A DNA stretch of 55,198 bases from an uncultured Prevotellamassilia sp. (GTDB lineage: Bacteria > Bacteroidota > Bacteroidia > Bacteroidales > Bacteroidaceae). The stretch spans positions 1-55,198 of the forward strand of contig CAKQOG010000015.1 in NCBI GenBank assembly GCA_934255485.1, given 5' to 3'. Below the pieces are notes generated by a model. The model was given only the letters and a program-made list of their open reading frames with translations. It was not told the origin of the DNA and did not search any database. Below are positions 43,017 through 51,961 of the stretch, in pieces. Within the stretch, counting starts at the first letter, position 1. Each line of letters opens with the position of its first letter. The position numbers and the translations under genes are program-made.

Positions 43017-44048
43017 ATGGCATTGAACAGAAATAATGTTAGCTTACTGAATAGCCGAATGCGCAAGTGGCTGCAACGCAATGTGTTGGCTAAACTGCTC
43101 AACAAACAAACGTTTATATTCCTTTTCTTCCTTGCTCTCAGCACAACCTTTTGGCTTTTTCAGTCGCTTAGCGAAACTTATGAGCAAGACTTTGCCATAC
43201 CCGTTGAACTGCGCAATGTACCAAGCAATGTGGTGATAACTACTGAGCTGCCCAAAGAACTGCATGTAGCGTTGCGCGACAAAGGCAGTGTGTTGCTTAC
43301 TTATAAATATACGCATCGCATCAGCCCGGTAGTGATAGACTTCAACGCTTATGCCAACAGTACGGGACATGTGGTGATACAAGCAAGCGAACTAACAAGG
43401 CAAATCACGAACCAGCTACTCAGCAGCACGCAACTGCTTAGCATTAAACCCGACCCCGTGGAATTTTACTACAACTACGGGCAATGCAAACGCGTGCCAA
43501 TTGTGCTACAAGGCAACTTCCGCACTGATAAACTGTTTGCTTTGGCTGACATATTGCTTGCTCGCGACTCGGTTATGGTGTATGCCTCACGCGAAATTCT
43601 CGATACTATCACTGCTGCATATACCAAACCGCTTGGCCTGCGAAACCTTGCCGATACTACACGCTTAAACGTGCCTTTCCAACAAGTGAATGGTGCTAAA
43701 TTTGTGCCATCTGCCGTGAAAGTTACGTTCTGCATTGACCGCTTGGTTGAGAAAACAGTACAGGTGCCTGTGCAACAGGTAAACTTTCCGGCAAGCAAAC
43801 AATTGCGTACCTTCCCTGCTACGGTAAACGTTACTTTTCAAGTGGGAATGGGGCTTTATCGCAACATTACAAGCGAAAACTTTGTGCTTGTGGTAAACTA
43901 TGAGGACTTGCTTAAAAACAAAACTAATCTTTGCCACTTGTCGCTAAAAACAATACCTAAGGGCGTGAGCCACGTGCGCATCAACCCACAAGATGTGGAA
44001 TATATCATAGAAGACATTGATGAAGATGAAACCGAACCTGACAACTGA
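43017..44048 (+). CDS. YbbR-domain membrane protein
   Basis: The 343-residue protein has a cytoplasmic start, one transmembrane helix (about 30-50, FIFLFFLALSTTFWLFQSL) and a long extracytoplasmic part with several YbbR-like repeats (ELRNVPSNVVITTELPKELHVALRDKG; KRVPIVLQGNF; EKTVQVPVQQVNFPASK). In Firmicutes the related CdaR regulates diadenylate cyclase; no cyclase is adjacent here, so the role is unknown. Position between yajC and coaE is typical for the phylum. CoaE begins 16 bases after its stop. Confidence 0.88.
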   Translation: MALNRNNVSLLNSRMRKWLQRNVLAKLLNKQTFIFLFFLALSTTFWLFQSLSETYEQDFAIPVELRNVPSNVVITTELPKELHVALRDKGSVLLTYKYTHRISPVVIDFNAYANSTGHVVIQASELTRQITNQLLSSTQLLSIKPDPVEFYYNYGQCKRVPIVLQGNFRTDKLFALADILLARDSVMVYASREILDTITAAYTKPLGLRNLADTTRLNVPFQQVNGAKFVPSAVKVTFCIDRLVEKTVQVPVQQVNFPASKQLRTFPATVNVTFQVGMGLYRNITSENFVLVVNYEDLLKNKTNLCHLSLKTIPKGVSHVRINPQDVEYIIEDIDEDETEPDN

Positions 44049-44064
44049 CCCCCACGCTACAACT

Positions 44065-44685
44065 ATGCATAAGCCCTTGAGCATTGGCATAACAGGAGGC
44101 ATAGGCAGTGGCAAAAGCTACGTTTGCAAACAGTTGGAACAAGCGGGGCACCCTGTGTTTTACTGCGATAATGTGGCTAAACATATCATCCGTACTCACA
44201 ACGGAGTGAAGCAAGAGCTAACAGAACTTGTTGGCAACGACTTGTATGCTACCGATGGAACGCTCGTAAAAAGTGTGTTGGCTGCTTACTTGTGTAAGGG
44301 CACCGCTTATTCGCACCAAGTAGACGCCATTGTGCACCCACGTGTAGCTGAGGCTTTTAAGGATTTTTGCCAACTGCATGCCACGGCATCGGTTGTATCC
44401 TCTTCCACCATACGGCCGTGGCTACATGGCGAAATTCAACTTTCGCAACTTATTAATTTGTCCATAGGCAGTGTGGTGTTTATGGAATGTGCTTTGTTGT
44501 TTGAGTCGGGCTTCGACCGCTTGGTTGATACTTCGGTATTGGTACATGTGAGCCATGCAACCCAAGTTAAACGCCTTATGGAGCGCGACCACATTTCGTT
44601 TGAAAAAGCCCAAAAATGGATAGCTCTGCAACTATCTGAAGAGGACAAATTGCAGCGAGTTGATGCGTATGTGATTAATGAGTGA
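44065..44685 (+). CDS. coaE: Dephospho-CoA kinase
   Basis: CoaE adds the 3'-phosphate in the last step of coenzyme A synthesis. The 206-residue protein has the P-loop GITGGIGSGKSYVC, the DNVAKHIIR segment, VFMECALLFESGFDRLVD, VHVSHATQVKRLMERD and a closing ALQLSEEDKLQRVDAYVI. Two oddities: about 25 extra residues (ASVVSSSTIRPWLHGEIQLS) precede VFMECALL, and the chain stops at VINE, where relatives go on for 10-20 residues after VIDN. An in-frame start at 44017 overlaps ybbR and is less likely. Confidence 0.93.
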   Translation: MHKPLSIGITGGIGSGKSYVCKQLEQAGHPVFYCDNVAKHIIRTHNGVKQELTELVGNDLYATDGTLVKSVLAAYLCKGTAYSHQVDAIVHPRVAEAFKDFCQLHATASVVSSSTIRPWLHGEIQLSQLINLSIGSVVFMECALLFESGFDRLVDTSVLVHVSHATQVKRLMERDHISFEKAQKWIALQLSEEDKLQRVDAYVINE

Positions 44686-44772
44686 ATTTTAAATCTTGCT
44701 GTTTCACCATACTAATTGACCAAGCAAATAAATTACATACAGAAAAGCAGTGAAACAACTACTTTCTTAAAA

Positions 44773-44812
44773 AAAGGGTGGTTCTAAAACTAAATTAATA
44801 GAACCACCCTTT
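44773..44812. terminator. Bidirectional terminator between coaE and a lipoprotein gene
   Basis: A 14-bp perfect stem (AAAGGGTGGTTCTA at 44773-44786 and complement 44799-44812), with A-rich sequence before and T-rich sequence after, lies between convergent genes. Confidence 0.8.
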
Positions 44813-44844
44813 ATATTTAAAATTGAAAAAAACTGCTATAAGTA

Positions 44845-45543
44845 CTAATCTTGCTTGCGAACAAACCGATCATCAGTACCTAAGAATGATGTAATCCTAA
44901 GTCCATTTTTATCTTCTTCGAAGGATGCTAAGCAGAAACCTCTAACAGGACTTTGGGCAGAGATGTCGTTTATGTACAAATCAGTACCAGATAGATAATA
45001 AGTCATGTCATAGGTCGCACTATCGGTTATACATTGGCACTTTCCGTTGGCATCAAACACCATCGTGTATTGTATAGTATCTGCAGACAATACAGTATCT
45101 TTCTCCCACTTGCCACATATTTGCTTACGATAAAAATCGCGAGAAAAATCAATATATGATATGGCAGCTTTTCTAAGTTTGTGCAATTCGTCGTTTAAAT
45201 AGAAGTAGAATTCGTCATCATTAAGACGATGAATATCTATTTTAGCAAACGGACCACCCTCAAACACAATAGAGTCACGGCTATATTTATAATCGCATAG
45301 TGTACCCTCGGCATCATTATTGTTTTGAAAAATAACGCATTTGCCGTTATCCATAAAACACATAGACAACTCATCTGAACCATTTTCATCAGACCAGTCG
45401 CCTAAAAGAAGTTGTTCTTGGATATCTGCAGGAGATGGCGACTCACTCACATTACTGATAGAGTCATCATCATCATTACAAGATGTGAAAATAGGCAGAG
45501 ACACAAAACAAAAAATAAATGCAAAATAAAGTATTTTTTTCAT
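44845..45543 (-). CDS. Lipoprotein with two lipocalin-like repeats
   Basis: The 232-residue protein has a lipobox (LPIFTSC) and an acidic linker (NDDDDS). Two similar halves follow: LLGDWSDENG ... CFMDNGKCVIF and ICGKWEKDTV ... VFDANGKCQCI, each resembling the start of a lipocalin-like beta barrel common among Bacteroidetes lipoproteins. Function and ligand are unknown. It should be anchored in the outer or inner membrane. The LytTR regulator gene lies about 100 bases upstream on the same strand. Confidence 0.78.
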   Translation of the reverse strand: MKKILYFAFIFCFVSLPIFTSCNDDDDSISNVSESPSPADIQEQLLLGDWSDENGSDELSMCFMDNGKCVIFQNNNDAEGTLCDYKYSRDSIVFEGGPFAKIDIHRLNDDEFYFYLNDELHKLRKAAISYIDFSRDFYRKQICGKWEKDTVLSADTIQYTMVFDANGKCQCITDSATYDMTYYLSGTDLYINDISAQSPVRGFCLASFEEDKNGLRITSFLGTDDRFVRKQD

Positions 45544-45646
45544 ATCAATAAAGATTTATAAGTTGTTATTTATAGATATTAATATTGTATTCAGTCAATA
45601 GGATAACAGAACACTTGGTTATATACAAATAAATAAAATATGTATA

Positions 45647-46399
45647 TTAAAGCATCTCAAATCGCTCTTTAAGTTTACTGAAATATCTACGTGATATAAC
45701 CGGCTCAATATTGTCGAACGGAGCACAGAAACGACAATGCTGCGTTTTGTTTTCGATAGCTGCAAGGTAAGTAAGATTGATGATACACGTGTTGCTTATT
45801 CGTACAAAAGCATGGTGGAGCGACACAATATCGTCGGCTGTAACGCCCTTACGCAACATGTGTTGTGTGCCATCAGTAAGCACAAGTTTCCAAGTACGTT
45901 GCTCGTTTTGGTAATTAAACATCAGTACCTCTTCGACCGTAACCAAGAGAAGCTCGCAGATGGTTTGCATAGCTATTTTATGAGGGGCAAGCGGAGTAGA
46001 AAGGGGCTTTACGTTGCTTTTATCCTCCTTAAGTACGCGGTCGATCACTATACGCAATTCTGATTGTTTGTAGGGTTTAAGCAAAAAGTCGAATGCCGAT
46101 TGGCGTATGGCATCAAGCATATAATTGGCAAATCCCGTATAGAAAATCACCTTGAACGAAAAAGATATTTTGGGTTTTATACTTTCTAAAAACTCTATTC
46201 CAGATTTGCCTGGAACCTCTACATCAAGAAACAGAACCTCGGGTTGGAGTTCTAGCAAAGGCAAGGTCGCCTCAGCATACGACGAAAAAGTATATACACT
46301 ACCTATTTCTGGCTGGTTTTTAAGGTCATTTGCTAAGGTTTCGAGTGCAATTTTGTTGTCGTCTACTATAAATGCTGTTATACCTTTGTTTTCTTTCAT
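45647..46399 (-). CDS. LytTR-type response regulator without adjacent kinase
   Basis: The 250-residue protein has a receiver domain (1-125: acidic pair D13/D14, phospho-acceptor D59 in VLFLDVEVPG, FYTGFA, FLLKPY) and a LytTR DNA-binding domain (about 150-248: VEEVLMFNYQNEQRTW, FVRISNTCIINL, NIEPVISRRYFSKLKERF). Such regulators usually pair with a membrane histidine kinase of the LytS type; none is in the window. The divergent gene is a membrane-bound AraC regulator, possibly its target or partner. Confidence 0.94.
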   Translation of the reverse strand: MKENKGITAFIVDDNKIALETLANDLKNQPEIGSVYTFSSYAEATLPLLELQPEVLFLDVEVPGKSGIEFLESIKPKISFSFKVIFYTGFANYMLDAIRQSAFDFLLKPYKQSELRIVIDRVLKEDKSNVKPLSTPLAPHKIAMQTICELLLVTVEEVLMFNYQNEQRTWKLVLTDGTQHMLRKGVTADDIVSLHHAFVRISNTCIINLTYLAAIENKTQHCRFCAPFDNIEPVISRRYFSKLKERFEML

Positions 46400-46424
46400 T
46401 ATCTGTGATTAAAAATTTGTATGC

Positions 46425-46432
46425 AAATGTAC
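46425..46432 (-). promoter_or_regulatory. Candidate -7 box of the LytTR regulator gene
   Basis: The minus strand reads TACATTTG, a full TAnnTTTG match, 25 bases before the start codon at 46399. Confidence 0.5.
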
Positions 46433-46744
46433 AATAATTTTAAATTTTTTCTGATAATAAACCATTTACAATACGCATAAAGTGCTTTATTTAATACATA
46501 AATTGCATTATATCATACATATAATACAGTCTTCGAGTACACTTTGCATGACATACCTTACTCATTGGTCTCAACGTATTTTTTGACTCTAATCTCCCAT
46601 TACAAAATGGTAAATTTTACATTGATTTGTATTTATTTCTTCAAAACATAACCGCTATTTAACTTTTTCTAAATTTTATAGTATAATGCAAGCAAGATTT
46701 TGCAACCTCTCTTATTTAAGAGGGATGAGTAGATACTTAAAGAC

Positions 46745-46775
46745 TTGTGTTTTTGAGGTATTATCACTAATTTTG
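46745..46775 (+). promoter_or_regulatory. Candidate promoter of the membrane AraC gene
   Basis: TTG (46745-46747), 20 bases, TAATTTTG (46768-46775). The predicted leader is long, about 230 bases, and begins with the 11-bp inverted repeat at 46774-46824. Confidence 0.45.
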
Positions 46776-47007
46776 CACTGATTACATATATGATATGCTC
46801 TATAAAGCGATAATAATCAGTGCATTATGAACGTTTTATACATTTAATACAAATGCTAATATGTACGCATAGGAAAATACTTAAAAAGCAGTCTCTGCGG
46901 CTCTTAAGATCTTAGAAACTAAAAACAAAAGTACTCTTTCAAATGGTAAAAAATCGCATAACATGTAAATAAAACAACAAATTATTCAAAAAAACAAATT
47001 ATACGAT

Positions 47008-48390
47008 ATGACGCTTTTTGAATATTCTACATACCTATGTTGTGTTACCATCTTATTGGTTCTCAGCATTGTACTTTTCTTCTTCAAAACAGAAAAGTTG
47101 GGTAGCGAATTTTATAAGGTCAAGTACAACCTTGCCACAAGCATGCTTTTCTATGCTGTAGTGTTTTCGCTCTATCTTTACTATGGGGTGAGGTATCATT
47201 CAATCTATATACCCAGCTGCTATATCTCACCATTTTATTACTATTATGCGTTTTTCTTTCTTTCATTAGGAGTTATGCGCATGCTTCATGCACCCAAAGT
47301 AAAGAAAAGCAGAATAAATATTCTTACAATTCCATTATTGTTTTTAGGTGTCATAGACTATGTGTTCTACTTGGGACTAAACATCAAGGGACTAAGCTAC
47401 GACGTACAAACCTACCAATATTATGCCCATTTGCCCGTGGGGGTTATATTTGCCTATATGCTTTACTTTCTATGCTTTGCAGGCACATTTTGGATGTTTG
47501 CCAAAGTGGTTATGCAAGAGAATGTATTTCGCAAAGACATTGATAACTATTACGCAAGTAGCAACTTGATAAACAACATCAGACAACGCTATCGTTGGCT
47601 GATATTGGTGGGGTACATTATTGTTTCAATAGTTATCATTGTAGACCTCAGTACTTCTTTTTACGAGTACCATATCAGCACATTAAGTGATGGTACACCC
47701 CCATTGTCCTACCACATCTACCAAGTTATGGCATGGTTGGTGTGCATTGTAGTAATTATGTTTACCATTATCGTGTTTAACTCTCAACAGTACTATAACG
47801 ACGTAAACGAAGCTTTTAAATTGCAAGAAGCTATTGGTAAAGTAGACGAAAATGCAAGCCAACAAATTGCAGACAATACGCAACATGGCACAAAGCTACA
47901 TAACAATGTTAAGCCTCATAACAACGAAGCAAAAGCCAACGAAAAAAATAAGTTGGAATGCAAATCTGCACCCAATGGCCAAACTTCTATGCAAACAACC
48001 CCCAAAGAAAGAACTGAGGCTGAATATAACGACAATCTTGAGATATTGGCTCAAAGACTCAAAGAATGGGAAAACAGAGAGGAACATCCTTACCTCACTG
48101 AAAGTTTGACCATCAGCAAAGTGGCAGACGACTTAAAAGTAAGCAATCGCTTACTTTCGGAATATATCAACATCACACTAAAAGTAAACTTTAACACTTA
48201 TATCAACCTTTTGAGAATAAACTATATCAAGAAAGTGTTGGCTGAAAATCCTAATCAAACCATATCAGAGTTGGCATACATAGCAGGCTTTACGGATGCA
48301 TCAGCACTTACCAAAGTGTTTAAACGACTTACAGGCACTACACCAAGCAAATATAGGGTTGAGAGCCGAAAAATGAGCAATAATGTCTAA
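47008..48390 (+). CDS. Membrane-anchored AraC-type transcriptional regulator
   Basis: The 460-residue protein starts with about seven hydrophobic helices (about 8-26, 40-60, 72-90, 102-120, 135-160, 195-215, 240-260), then a polar linker (about 275-345) rich in Asn, Lys and Gln, and ends with an AraC helix-turn-helix domain (about 360-455: LTISKVADDLKVSNRLLSEYIN, ISELAYIAGFTDASALTKVFKRLTGTTPSKYR). The layout implies a sensor in the inner membrane that acts directly on DNA. The signal is unknown. It is transcribed away from an orphan LytTR regulator gene. A terminator follows at 48480-48510. Confidence 0.9.
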   Translation: MTLFEYSTYLCCVTILLVLSIVLFFFKTEKLGSEFYKVKYNLATSMLFYAVVFSLYLYYGVRYHSIYIPSCYISPFYYYYAFFFLSLGVMRMLHAPKVKKSRINILTIPLLFLGVIDYVFYLGLNIKGLSYDVQTYQYYAHLPVGVIFAYMLYFLCFAGTFWMFAKVVMQENVFRKDIDNYYASSNLINNIRQRYRWLILVGYIIVSIVIIVDLSTSFYEYHISTLSDGTPPLSYHIYQVMAWLVCIVVIMFTIIVFNSQQYYNDVNEAFKLQEAIGKVDENASQQIADNTQHGTKLHNNVKPHNNEAKANEKNKLECKSAPNGQTSMQTTPKERTEAEYNDNLEILAQRLKEWENREEHPYLTESLTISKVADDLKVSNRLLSEYINITLKVNFNTYINLLRINYIKKVLAENPNQTISELAYIAGFTDASALTKVFKRLTGTTPSKYRVESRKMSNNV

Positions 48391-48479
48391 TATGGACTAC
48401 AACATATAAAGGTGTTACAACTTCGAACTATGGATTTGAAGTATGCCCATATAGACAATAAATAATTATGCATAACAGC

Positions 48480-48510
48480 GCGGAAAGGTGGCAAATGTTC
48501 ACTTTTCCGC
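48480..48510 (+). terminator. Rho-independent terminator after the membrane AraC gene
   Basis: GCGGAAAGGTG (48480-48490) pairs with CACTTTTCCGC (48500-48510), with one G-U pair, followed by TTTT. Confidence 0.8.
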
Positions 48511-48593
48511 TTTTATGTAGGAAAAAGTGAAAACAAGGCATTCAAGTTCAAATATTTTTACGATATTTGCCATATAAAAAACAAAAAACAAAT

Positions 48594-49631
48594 ATGGAAT
48601 TTTCTGCAAAGCAAATTGCGGAGTACTTAGGCGGCAGCGTTGAAGGAAACGAAAAAGCCACAGTAAAGACATTCGCAAAGATAGAAGAAGGAGTAAAAGG
48701 TGCCATTTCTTTTTTGGCTAACCCTCATTACGCACACTACTTGTATACCACGCAATCAAGCATCGTATTAGTGAACAACGACTTTGTTCCTGAACAACCT
48801 GTTAGTGCCACACTTATCCGTGTGGAAAACGCTTATGAGTCAATTGCTCGCTTGCTTACCCTTTACCAAAGCACTATACAAAAACGTACAGGCATACACC
48901 CCCTTGCTTGTGTCGCTGAGAGCGCACACATTGGCAAAGACTGCTATGTTGGTCCATTTGCTTACATTGGTGAGAATGTTAATCTTGGCGACAACTGCCA
49001 AGTATATGCCAACGTGGTAATAGAAGAACGTACTACAGTGGGGAACAACTGCTTGTTCTATCCCAACGTAACCATCTACCACGATTGTAAGATTGGCAAC
49101 AACGTTACTTTACATGCTGGCACAGTGATTGGTGCTGATGGATTTGGATTTGCTCCTGCAGCCGATGGTTATGAAAAAATTCCACAAATTGGTATCGTAA
49201 CAATTGAAGACAATGTTGAAATCGGTGCAAACACTTGTGTAGACCGCTCTACCATGGGTTCTACCTATGTGCGCAAGGGGGTTAAACTCGACAATCTTGT
49301 GCAAATAGCTCACAACTGCGAAGTAGGCGAAAACACTGTTATGTCGGCTCAAGTGGGTGTGGCAGGCTCTACCAAGATTGGTAAGTGGTGCATGTTTGGC
49401 GGTCAAGTGGGCATTGCTGGACACGCTGTAATTGGCGACCGTGTACTCTCGGGTGCGCAAGCTGGCATTGCGGGAAGCATACGCAAAGGCAATGTAACAG
49501 TGCAAGGTTCGCCCGCAATCGATGCCAAGAACTTTATGCGCTCAAGCGTAGTATTTAAATACTTGCCAGAGATGCGCAAAGAACTTGATGCCCTCAAAAA
49601 AGAAATTGAAGAACTTAAGAAAAATGCGTAA
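48594..49631 (+). CDS. lpxD: UDP-3-O-acyl-glucosamine N-acyltransferase
   Basis: LpxD adds the second acyl chain in lipid A synthesis, after LpxA and LpxC. The 345-residue protein starts MEFSAKQIAEYLGG, has the N-terminal uridine-binding domain (ISFLANPHYAHYLYTT), then a left-handed beta helix of hexapeptide repeats, VIGADGFGFAP, the catalytic His in QIAHNCEVGENTVM, and a C-terminal helix of Lys/Glu repeats. An in-frame start at 48567 lies in the leader. First gene of lpxD-lpxC/fabZ-lpxA. Confidence 0.97.
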   Translation: MEFSAKQIAEYLGGSVEGNEKATVKTFAKIEEGVKGAISFLANPHYAHYLYTTQSSIVLVNNDFVPEQPVSATLIRVENAYESIARLLTLYQSTIQKRTGIHPLACVAESAHIGKDCYVGPFAYIGENVNLGDNCQVYANVVIEERTTVGNNCLFYPNVTIYHDCKIGNNVTLHAGTVIGADGFGFAPAADGYEKIPQIGIVTIEDNVEIGANTCVDRSTMGSTYVRKGVKLDNLVQIAHNCEVGENTVMSAQVGVAGSTKIGKWCMFGGQVGIAGHAVIGDRVLSGAQAGIAGSIRKGNVTVQGSPAIDAKNFMRSSVVFKYLPEMRKELDALKKEIEELKKNA

Positions 49632-49738
49632 TAAACAAGGAGAAAGCTAATATCTATAGCCTTTACTACACGTGGCACAATGATTCTTTTCCCTTATAAA
49701 CTGAAGCATTTTATATATCATACACATTAACACTCGTT

Positions 49739-51124
49739 ATGTTTAAACAAAAAACATTAGCTGGAAGTTTCTCGCTTTATGGTAAAGGACTACATACAGG
49801 TCTTAGCCTTACCATCACCTTTAACCCCGCCCCCGAGAACCATGGCTACAAGATACAACGCATAGACCTTGAAGGCGAACCCATCATTGATGCCATTGCC
49901 GAAAATGTGATAGATACCTCACGTGGAACGGTCGTGGCAAATGGTGATGCACGTTGCAGCACAATCGAACATGCCATGGCAGCCCTCTATGCCTTGGGTA
50001 TTGACAACTGCTTGATACAGGTTAATGGTCCTGAATTTCCTATTCTTGATGGTAGCTCTATCATTTATGTAGAGAACATTAAGCGTGTGGGTATAGTTGA
50101 ACAAAACGCTGCAAAGGACTTCTATGTTATAAAGAAGAAGATTGAATTTCGCGACGAAGAAACAGGCTCGTCTATTATCATTTTGCCCGACGAGCAGTTC
50201 TCTATCACCGCTATGATTTCGTTTGAGTCGCAGTTCATCAATAGCCAATTTGCCACACTCGACAATATGGAAGACTTTACAAAGGACATTGCTAAAGCAC
50301 GTACCTTTGTGTTTGTACGCGAAATTGAACCGCTACTTAAAGCAGGACTCATCAAGGGTGGCGACCTTGACAATGCTATCGTTATCTACGAAAAACAGAT
50401 TTCGCAAGAGTCACTCGACCGTTTGGCAGATCATCTGCACGTAGACCACCGCGATGCAACAAAATTGGGCTATCTACAAGACCGTCCATTGGATTGGCCT
50501 AATGAACCTGCTCGTCATAAGTTGCTCGATATTATAGGCGATATGGCACTTATTGGTCGTCCCATCCAAGGACGCATTGTTGCCACACGTCCAGGACACA
50601 CCATTAACAACAAATTCGCACGCCAAATGCGTCGCGAAATCCGTAAGCACGAGATACAAGCTCCTAACTACGACCCCAACGACACTCCACTCATGGATGT
50701 GAATCGCATACGCGAATTGTTGCCTCATCGCTACCCTATGCAATTGGTAGACAAGGTGGTTGAAACAGGATCGAACTATATCGTGGCTGTAAAGAACGTG
50801 ACATCAAACGAGGCTTTCTTCCAAGGTCACTTCCCACAAGAACCCGTTATGCCAGGTGTGTTGCAAATAGAGGCAATGGCACAAGCAGGCGGATTATTGG
50901 TGCTCAACTCTATTGAAGAGCCCGAACGTTGGAGCACCTATTTCTTACGTATATCCGACGTTAAATTCCGCAAGAAAGTAGTGCCTGGCGATACTCTCAT
51001 CTTCCGTGTTGAACTTATAGCTCCAATACGCCATGGTATATCAACCATGCATGGCTATGCCTTTGTTGGCGAGACAATTGTAATGGAAGCTACATTTACA
51101 GCACAGATTGCAAAAAACAAATAA
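49739..51124 (+). CDS. Bifunctional LpxC deacetylase / FabZ dehydratase fusion
   Basis: The 461-residue protein joins two enzymes. Residues 1-300 are LpxC, the zinc deacetylase of lipid A synthesis: GLHTG, the zinc His in CSTIEHAMAALYALGIDN, GPEFPILDGSS, and RHKLLDIIGDMALIG with further ligands. Residues about 315-461 are FabZ, a 3-hydroxyacyl-ACP dehydratase: LLPHRYPMQLVDKV, GHFPQEPVMPGVLQIEAMAQ with the catalytic His and Glu, and DVKFRKKVVPGD. The fusion is characteristic of Bacteroidetes. It couples two steps that use the same hydroxyacyl-ACP pool. LpxA follows after 54 bases. Confidence 0.97.
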   Translation: MFKQKTLAGSFSLYGKGLHTGLSLTITFNPAPENHGYKIQRIDLEGEPIIDAIAENVIDTSRGTVVANGDARCSTIEHAMAALYALGIDNCLIQVNGPEFPILDGSSIIYVENIKRVGIVEQNAAKDFYVIKKKIEFRDEETGSSIIILPDEQFSITAMISFESQFINSQFATLDNMEDFTKDIAKARTFVFVREIEPLLKAGLIKGGDLDNAIVIYEKQISQESLDRLADHLHVDHRDATKLGYLQDRPLDWPNEPARHKLLDIIGDMALIGRPIQGRIVATRPGHTINNKFARQMRREIRKHEIQAPNYDPNDTPLMDVNRIRELLPHRYPMQLVDKVVETGSNYIVAVKNVTSNEAFFQGHFPQEPVMPGVLQIEAMAQAGGLLVLNSIEEPERWSTYFLRISDVKFRKKVVPGDTLIFRVELIAPIRHGISTMHGYAFVGETIVMEATFTAQIAKNK

Positions 51125-51178
51125 TTATTCAAACCTTATAGAAGGCAAGGGGTACACACTCTCCTTCATCATATAGAA

Positions 51179-51946
51179 ATGATAAGTCCATTAGCATACA
51201 TACATCCCGAAGCCATCATCGACGAAAGTTGCGAGATTGGTCCTTTCTGTTACATTGACAAGAACGTTGTGATTGGTAAAAATAATCACCTAATGAATAG
51301 TGTAACTGTATTATCAGGCTCGCGCATTGGCGACGGAAACACTATTTTTCCTGGCGCTGTAATTGGTGCAATACCTCAAGACTTAAAGTTTAAGGGCGAA
51401 GAGACTACAGCAGAAATAGGCAACAACAACACCATCCGCGAGAATGTAACTATCAATCGTGGTACGGCTGCAAAACAAAAAACAGTAGTTGGATCAAACA
51501 ACCTACTGATGGAAGGTATGCATATTGCACACGATGTTGTGGTAGGCAACGGATGCATTATTGGTAATACCACTAAGATTGCAGGCGAAGTGGTTATAGA
51601 CGACTTTGCCGTTATATCGGCTTGTGTACTTATACACCAATTCTGCCACATAGGTAGCTATGTGATGATAGGAGGCGGTACACGCACTGGGCAAGACGTT
51701 CCGCCATACGTTATGGCTGCACGCGAACCAGTTGCATTTTGCGGTTTGAACATCGTTGGGTTGCGTCGCCGCGGATTTTCAAACGAGGTTATCGAGAACA
51801 TACACAACGCTTACCGCTTGCTCTACCAACGTGGCAAATTGCGCGAGGAATGTTTGAAAGAAATACGCGAAACCATTGCTATGTCGCCCGAGATAGAATA
51901 TATTCTTAACTTTGTCACCAGTTCAAAGCGTGGCATAATCAAATAG
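51179..51946 (+). CDS. lpxA: UDP-N-acetylglucosamine O-acyltransferase
   Basis: LpxA carries out the first step of lipid A synthesis, placing a hydroxyacyl chain on UDP-GlcNAc. The 255-residue protein has hexapeptide beta-helix repeats (IHPEAIIDESCEIGPFCYI), GAIPQDLKFKGE, NTIRENVTINRGT, the catalytic His in MHIAHDVVVG, and a C-terminal helical part (VGLRRRGFSNEVIENI). Length is typical. It is 15 bases ahead of the pRiA4b-like gene. Confidence 0.98.
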   Translation: MISPLAYIHPEAIIDESCEIGPFCYIDKNVVIGKNNHLMNSVTVLSGSRIGDGNTIFPGAVIGAIPQDLKFKGEETTAEIGNNNTIRENVTINRGTAAKQKTVVGSNNLLMEGMHIAHDVVVGNGCIIGNTTKIAGEVVIDDFAVISACVLIHQFCHIGSYVMIGGGTRTGQDVPPYVMAAREPVAFCGLNIVGLRRRGFSNEVIENIHNAYRLLYQRGKLREECLKEIRETIAMSPEIEYILNFVTSSKRGIIK

Positions 51947-51961
51947 AAAAACAACCACACT

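Larger units (their letters stand above)
46400..47007. other. Intergenic region between divergent regulator genes
   Basis: About 600 AT-rich bases. It holds a minus-strand -7 box (46425-46432), a plus-strand promoter (46745-46775) and an 11-bp inverted repeat TGCACTGATTA (46774-46784 and 46814-46824) that lies at the start of the predicted transcript. No ORF is supported. Confidence 0.7.
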
